From Prorocentrum cordatum (taxonomy: Eukaryota > Sar > Dinophyceae > Prorocentrales > Prorocentraceae): 32,500 bases of DNA. The DNA lies in NCBI GenBank assembly GCA_963575745.1, contig CAUYUJ010004525.1, forward strand, positions 150,001 through 182,500, in the 5' to 3' direction. Under the pieces are notes generated by a model that worked only from the letters and a program-made list of their open reading frames with translations, did no database searches and was not told the DNA's origin. Made by a program: the position numbers and the translations under genes. Shown piece by piece: positions 28,735 to 32,500 of the stretch (positions are counted from its first letter, which is position 1; every line of letters starts with the position of its first letter).

Positions 28735-28815
28735 AGCGCCGCGCACGAGGTACTCGCGCAGGATAAGCGGGTTGTTCGGGGCCAGCTCCACCGCCTTCTT
28801 GTAGTGGCCTGCGTG
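28735..28815 (-). pseudogene. TPR-like exon fragment
   Basis: On the minus strand one frame reads AGHYKKAVELAPNNPLILRE followed by YLVRG, which fits the second helix and turn of a tetratricopeptide repeat (A at the helix start, ELAPNNP in the turn). Only about one repeat is visible, and no splice sites were settled. It may be one exon of a minus-strand host gene that also includes the stretch at 30028-30150. Confidence 0.45.
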
Positions 28816-29164
28816 TCGTCCTCCGCATCCTCCTCCTGCTCCTGAATAGCATTCCTCCAGGGCAGGCGCCCAGCAGAACAGAGCGGAAAACCACGTGTTG
28901 TGTCTTCCTTCCCCCCTGGACTTGTTTCAAGCAAGCTCAAGGACAGACAGGTCCCCTGCAGAGGGGGTCAAGCTGGCAATGATGGCTTTCAAACAAATGA
29001 GCTCCCCGAGGGGTGAGGCTCAGAGGAAAATGTATCAATACCGCTGCTCGTTCTGGAGAGCCCTTGTCGCCACGGCTGGGTTATCCTCGATATTCTGGTC
29101 AGAACACACCCCGGAGAGGGGATCAGCGGTATCGCTACATATGTGTCACCCCAGAGGCTCATGG
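28816..29164. other. Unassigned spacer
   Basis: Nothing recognised on either strand. Confidence 0.35.
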
Positions 29165-29262
29165 CGAGGAGAACGAGGATGAAGAGGAGGAGGAGAAGCA
29201 GGAGGGGAAGCAGCAGGAGGAGGAGGAGAAGCAGGAGGAGGAGGGGGAGGAGGCAGAGAAGA
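29165..29262 (+). repeat. GGA/GCA purine tract
   Basis: About 100 bp of GGA and AGCAGGAGG repeats, less pure than the others. Confidence 0.85.
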
Positions 29263-29346
29263 CTGGCAGGGCCCACCAGAGACAAGGGTCCGCCCGCCCA
29301 AGGTCCCGTCTCACTGCTCCCCTCCCGCCTGATCCTTCTCCAGATA

Positions 29347-29594
29347 AGGCAAGACAGATCCAGGACAGGGACAACATCGGACAGGGTGCGTCGGAGATCT
29401 GTGAAATCCAGCGACTCTGGAAGATATTAGGCAAGACAGATCCAGGACAGGGACAACATCGGACAGGGATGCGTCGGAGATCTGTGAAGTCCAGTGGCCC
29501 TGGAAGACATTAGGCAAGACGAATCCAGGACAGGGACAACATCGGACAGGGATGCATCGGAGATCTGTGAAACCAACGGCCCTGGAAGATGTAC
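29347..29594 (+). repeat. 83-bp minisatellite, three copies
   Basis: Units start at 29347, 29429 and 29512 (82-83 bp). Each contains ATCCAGGACAGGGACAACAT, CGGACAGGG, TCGGAGATCTGTGAA and CTGGAAGA. The third unit is cut just after GGAAGA by the TIR element at 29592. Confidence 0.85.
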
Positions 29595-29777
29595 CCACCG
29601 GTCGGAAGAAGCAGGTAGAAGCATCAAGTATGAAGGCGCTGAAAATAGATTGGGTTGCGTCCACCCCCCGGGGAGGACGGAAAAGGTGAAGCCACTCGAG
29701 CATTGAAGCAGGAAGGCGCTCAAAGTAGACTGGAATCTGGGAATCCAAAAGCACCTACTCTCAACGACCCATGGGCA
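29592..29777. mobile_element. Short TIR element, copy 2 (interrupts minisatellite)
   Basis: Core from GGTCGG at 29600 to CGACC at 29769 is 170 bp, against 171 in copy 1 at 2454. Ends GGTCGGAAGAAGCAGGT and, reversed, GGTCGTTGAGAGTAGGT. The middle differs, but GAAGCAGGAAGGCGCT and TCTGGGAATCCAAAA are shared. Confidence 0.8.
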
Positions 29778-29855
29778 TCGGGCACCGCGGCCGTTCCTGA
29801 GCGTTCTGGAGCGCTTTGAGGGCGTTCCGGGACGCTCTTGAGCGACTTGATATTT
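29765..29855 (+). repeat. Solo end of the 1.25-kb TIR family
   Basis: CCGCGGCCG, GAGCGTTCTGGAGCGCT and ACGCTCTTGAGCGACTTGAT match the right arm of 16357-17608 in order (17520-17592). It abuts the preceding TIR element and is followed at once by a TCC tract. Confidence 0.6.
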
Positions 29856-30013
29856 GTCCTCCTCCCCCTCCTCCTCCTCCTCCTCCTCATCCTCCTCCTC
29901 CTCCTCCTCCTCCTCATGCGCCCCCGACTCCGCCTCCGCCTCCTCTTCCTCCTCCTCCCGCCTTCGCCTCCGCCTCCTCCTCCTCCTCCTCCTCCTCCTC
30001 CTCCTCCTCCTCC
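29856..30013 (+). repeat. TCC tract
   Basis: About 155 bp of TCC repeat with GCC-containing interruptions. Confidence 0.9.
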
Positions 30014-30027
30014 CCCGCCCCGCCCGA

Positions 30028-30150
30028 CGGCTCTCTCCGCCGCGTTGCCTGCGGCCTGCTTCTGGCGGCCCAGGTCGTAGTCGTAGTGGTGCCCCAGCAC
30101 GTACTGCGCCTCGCGGGTGCGGGGGAAGCGGCCGGATTGGGTGCCACAAA
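30028..30150 (-). pseudogene. Sel1-like repeat exon fragment
   Basis: On the minus strand one frame reads FPRTREAQYVLGHHYDYDLG followed by RQKQAAGNAAERAV. The pattern A-Q-Y-x-L-G-x-x-Y-D-x-x-L-G then A-A is that of a Sel1-like (TPR-related) repeat. About one repeat is visible, then the frame runs into the TCC tract. Together with 28735-28815 it suggests a repeat-protein gene on the minus strand invaded by repeats, but linkage is unproven. Confidence 0.45.
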
Positions 30151-30782
30151 GAATCAAGAGCCAGCCGAGGGCACCTCAGCAAGTCGTTCGGGGCGAGGGG
30201 AGGAGACGGAGCATGAGGAGAAGGACGCGGCACGAGGAGGACGAGGCACGACAGGCACCAGTCTGATGTGCGCGCAGGCCCAGAAAGAAAATGATGAGGC
30301 ACAAGATGAGGATGAGGGGGCCAGGCAGGGGCAGCCTGACGTAATCACCGAGCGAGAAAGCCAAAGAGGACCAAGACCAAGGCCGAGGAACGCTGGGGAT
30401 TGCTTCGGCTAAGAAGCCAAACAGGATGAGGAGGAGGAAGAGGAGGAGGAATAAGAGGAACACAGCAAGCTCTGGTCGTTGCCACGCTGGATCTGGCCTG
30501 TGACAACTCGTGAGCCTTGCAGCCCTGATCATCCTGCCTCCTCGGATGCCGCCCTCCAGTGGCCCTCCCGCGCCGAGGCGGCGCCATCCTGCCTAATACA
30601 GCTGCTCCCACACTGTCCTCCGACATGGCGGCGCCTTTCGTGTAACGTGGCAGGACGATGCCAGAACCCTAGCAGAATCGGACGAGGACAACAACAAAGG
30701 ATCCCTGAGTTTTGCCGCTGTTGGAAGATGTGTCGGGTGCCGCACTCGTTCCAGAGCGCTGTTGAACGCTCTGAGGGCGTCC
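30151..30782. other. Unassigned spacer
   Basis: No gene recognised. A short purine block of GGA/GAA lies at 30427-30450. GTTCCAGAGCGCTGTTGAAC at 30748 resembles the arms of the 1.25-kb TIR family. Confidence 0.35.
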
Positions 30783-31022
30783 CAAAGCGCTCCTTGGAAC
30801 GCCCGAAATGGGTACGGAAAGAATGGGTACAATGCCCAACAACAGATGTTGTCGCAAACCAACAGCGGCCTCTGTTGGGCAGGCGGCCTTCCGTCTCAAA
30901 TGGTTACAGGCCGCGGCGGCGCAACCAGCGAGTCCTGTTCGAAATGAACAGGAACTGCTGTTGAGCATTGTACCCGTTCTTTCCGTGCCCATCTCGTTCG
31001 TGCAGACAAGAGCGCTTTAGAG
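30783..31022. mobile_element. TIR element, copy 2, more complete
   Basis: Left arm from AAAGCGCTCCTTGG through GAAATGGGTACGGAAAGAAT to ACAATGCCCAACA; right arm TGAGCATTGTACCCGTTCT through TTCCGTGCCCATCTC to AGAGCGCTTT. Arms are about 60 bp with small indels. Homologous to 22590-22755. Confidence 0.8.
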
Positions 31023-31040
31023 CGATCTATCCGGGTCCTG

Positions 31041-31316
31041 GCCGGCTGTCCGCCCCGAGTCGTTCAGCGGCGGTCCTGGAGCCCGAGAACGACCTCTCCA
31101 GAGGCCGAGCGGGGCGGAACCAGAGGCCCTGGGCACGTGGGCGGCGGGCCACGGCAACAGCGAGATCGTTCTCGAGAGCGCAGGGAGCACCGTCGACCCG
31201 CAGAGTACGGATAGGCATCCCTCCCAAGGGTACCCTTGCAGCCTTGCTTCCTCCTCCTCCTCCTCCTTCCCCTTCTCCTCCTCCTCCTCCTCCTCCTCCT
31301 CCTCCTCCTCCTCCTC

Positions 31317-31347
<31 letters not shown>

Positions 31348-31465
31348 TCCTCCTCCTCGCCGGCTTTTCGCCCCGAGTCGTTCAGCGGCGGTCCTAGAGC
31401 CCGAGAACGGCCCGCAGAGGAAGGACAGGCATCCCTCCCAAGGGTACCCTTGCAGCCTTGCTTCC
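31041..31465 (+). repeat. Direct duplication flanking a TCC tract
   Basis: The block with CGCCCCGAGTCGTTCAGCGG, AGCCCGAGAACG and AGGCATCCCTCCCAAGGGTA then CCCTTGCAGCCTTGCTTCCT occurs at 31059-31251 and again, shorter by an internal deletion of about 85 bp, at 31371-31468. The TCC tract (31246-31360) lies between the two. Confidence 0.8.
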
Positions 31466-31471
31466 TGGGTC

Positions 31472-31520
31472 CATCCTTGTGGACACTTTCGTTGGCCGCG
31501 CCCCGCTCGAAGCGCCTCGA
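31472..31520 (-). repeat. Inverted partner of 14310-14372
   Basis: CGTTGGCCGCGCCCCGCTCG on plus is the exact reverse complement of sequence at about 14334-14353; similarity extends about 20 bp each side. Confidence 0.5.
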
Positions 31521-31734
31521 AATGGGCGTCCAAGGGCCTTGCATCCTTATCGCGCATCCTTACTCTGCGGGCTGACTGTACACCCCAGGAGCCGCAAGAG
31601 GGCTGCACCACTGCTGCCCCTTCGCGCGGTGCTCCCCGAGGCGGCGCCGAACGTCGGACGCTGGGCCCGTCGTGCCGTCTGCCTGCTCGCGTGGTGCTGC
31701 TTGGATCACCGCGGGGGCTGCTGAGGCAAAGGCT

Positions 31735-31890
31735 CCCAACTTCGCGCTTCGCGCTGCGCGAAGCGCGAAGTGTGAATAACTTCGCGCTCTCGCGCCGCCT
31801 CCCAGGGGAGAAGAGGAGGATGAGGAGGAACCGGAGCCGAACCGCGAAGCGCGAATAACTTCGCGCCCTCGAGGGCGCCCTTGTGAGGGG
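31735..31890 (+). repeat. GCGCGAAG-type dispersed repeat, copy 2
   Basis: Begins with a perfect palindrome of two 16-bp arms (ACTTCGCGCTTCGCGC and its complement), then GAATAACTTCGCGCTCTCGC at 31774. A GGA-rich insert follows, then GCGAAGCGCGAATAACTTCG and GCGCCCTCGAGGGCGCCCTT. Partner of 23375-23535. Confidence 0.7.
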
Positions 31891-31930
31891 ACGATAGGGG
31901 GAGGGTATTATTGGCCGGCGAAATTATGTC

Positions 31931-31999
31931 TGAGGATGTCTCGAGCGAAACGCTTGTTGTTCAGAATTTGTTGAGGATGTTTCGAGCGAAACGCTTGTT
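31931..31999 (+). repeat. Tandem duplication, about 39 bp
   Basis: GAGGATGTCTCGAGCGAAAC with GCTTGTT, and again GAGGATGTTTCGAGCGAAAC with GCTTGTT. Confidence 0.8.
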
Positions 32000-32140
32000 C
32001 TGTCTTATAGATTGGGGGGTATCATTGGATACTCAGGTGGGTTATGCCTGGCCTTGGCCAGGCCCACGAGGGCGGCAGGCCCCCTGTCACCGTATAGCAT
32101 CCCCCGCGGTGGCCCAAGTGTGCGCCCCCCCCCGTCCCTT

Positions 32141-32312
32141 CTAGGCTTAGGTCGGGCGTGTCCCCCTACAGGGGGGTTTTGGACGAAGAATAAAAGATAC
32201 CCAAAACATACCCACATGATGCCCCAAAATAACAAAAAATAGTCCCCAGACTATTTGTTGACTATTTTTGAACAGTCCCCCTGTAGAGGGACAGGCCCGA
32301 CTTAATTCTAGG
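32141..32312. mobile_element. 172-bp TIR element
   Basis: Ends of about 34 bp: CTAGGCTTAGGTCGGGCGTG then TCCCCCTACAGGGGG; right arm CCCCCTGTAGAGGGACAGGC then CCGACTTAATTCTAG. The interior is AT-rich with a smaller stem AATAGTCCCCAGACTATT. No coding capacity. Confidence 0.8.
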
Positions 32313-32500
32313 CCACCGCCGACGTCGCGGACGATCCGTAGGACGTGGGCTCCACGCGAGGGTCCGGCAAAGCGGGCCTCGGCCGCGGGAAGCGCGTCTG
32401 ATGGTCCTGCCTCCGTGGCACGCAAGCGGCCTGGGGACGGCAAAATTTGGTGGTCTCCAAACCAGGTGGTGAGACACCCGGTGGTGAACCCGATTCCCCC

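Overview
The window looks like a gene-poor, repeat-packed piece of a dinoflagellate nuclear genome. The reasons are high GC, decayed LINE-type retrotransposons of the kind common in dinoflagellates (CCHC/RNase H tails, a zinc-ribbon plus coiled-coil ORF1, AP-endonuclease/RT polyproteins), many long GGA/TCC tracts, and many short inverted-repeat elements resembling MITEs or introners. A Prorocentrum-like species is possible, but this is inference and no marker gene proves it. No bacterial-type operon, rRNA, tRNA or CRISPR array was found.

Layout, 1-5.7 kb: the 3' two thirds of one LINE (LINE-A: reverse transcriptase, zinc knuckle, RNase H, C-terminal Cys motif), broken by a GGA tract and by two unrelated short TIR elements. 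It is followed head to tail by the leader and ORF1 of a second, LINE-A-like element. That ORF1 is one 540-codon frame with a single in-frame TAG.

5.7-13.3 kb: a less GC-rich element, LINE-B, is the centre of interest. Reading across frameshifts gives one polyprotein in the order RNase H, AP endonuclease, reverse transcriptase, two C2H2-type zinc fingers, and a C-terminal domain with cytosine-methyltransferase-like motifs. RNase H upstream of the endonuclease is the reverse of the usual order, and the methyltransferase-like tail is rare. Several of the frameshifts lie at or next to homopolymer runs, so the element may be younger or more intact than it looks, or the assembly may carry indel errors.

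13.3-32.5 kb: no complete host gene is visible. Here are at least ten foldback/TIR elements of about 130-250 bp, one 1.25-kb element with 174-bp inverted arms, several repeat families present in two or more copies inside this window, three minisatellite arrays (53, about 83 and about 89 bp units), and about a dozen GGA/TCC tracts that often sit inside or beside the inverted-repeat elements. Three minus-strand stretches (27.1-27.7, 28.7-28.8 and 30.0-30.15 kb) read like host coding exons; one looks TPR-like and one Sel1-like.

How it fits together: the LINEs would supply reverse transcription machinery (copy-out and target-primed integration), while the short TIR elements have no coding capacity and would need a DNA transposase from elsewhere. 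The short elements have inserted into the LINEs and into the minisatellites, so they are the later layer.
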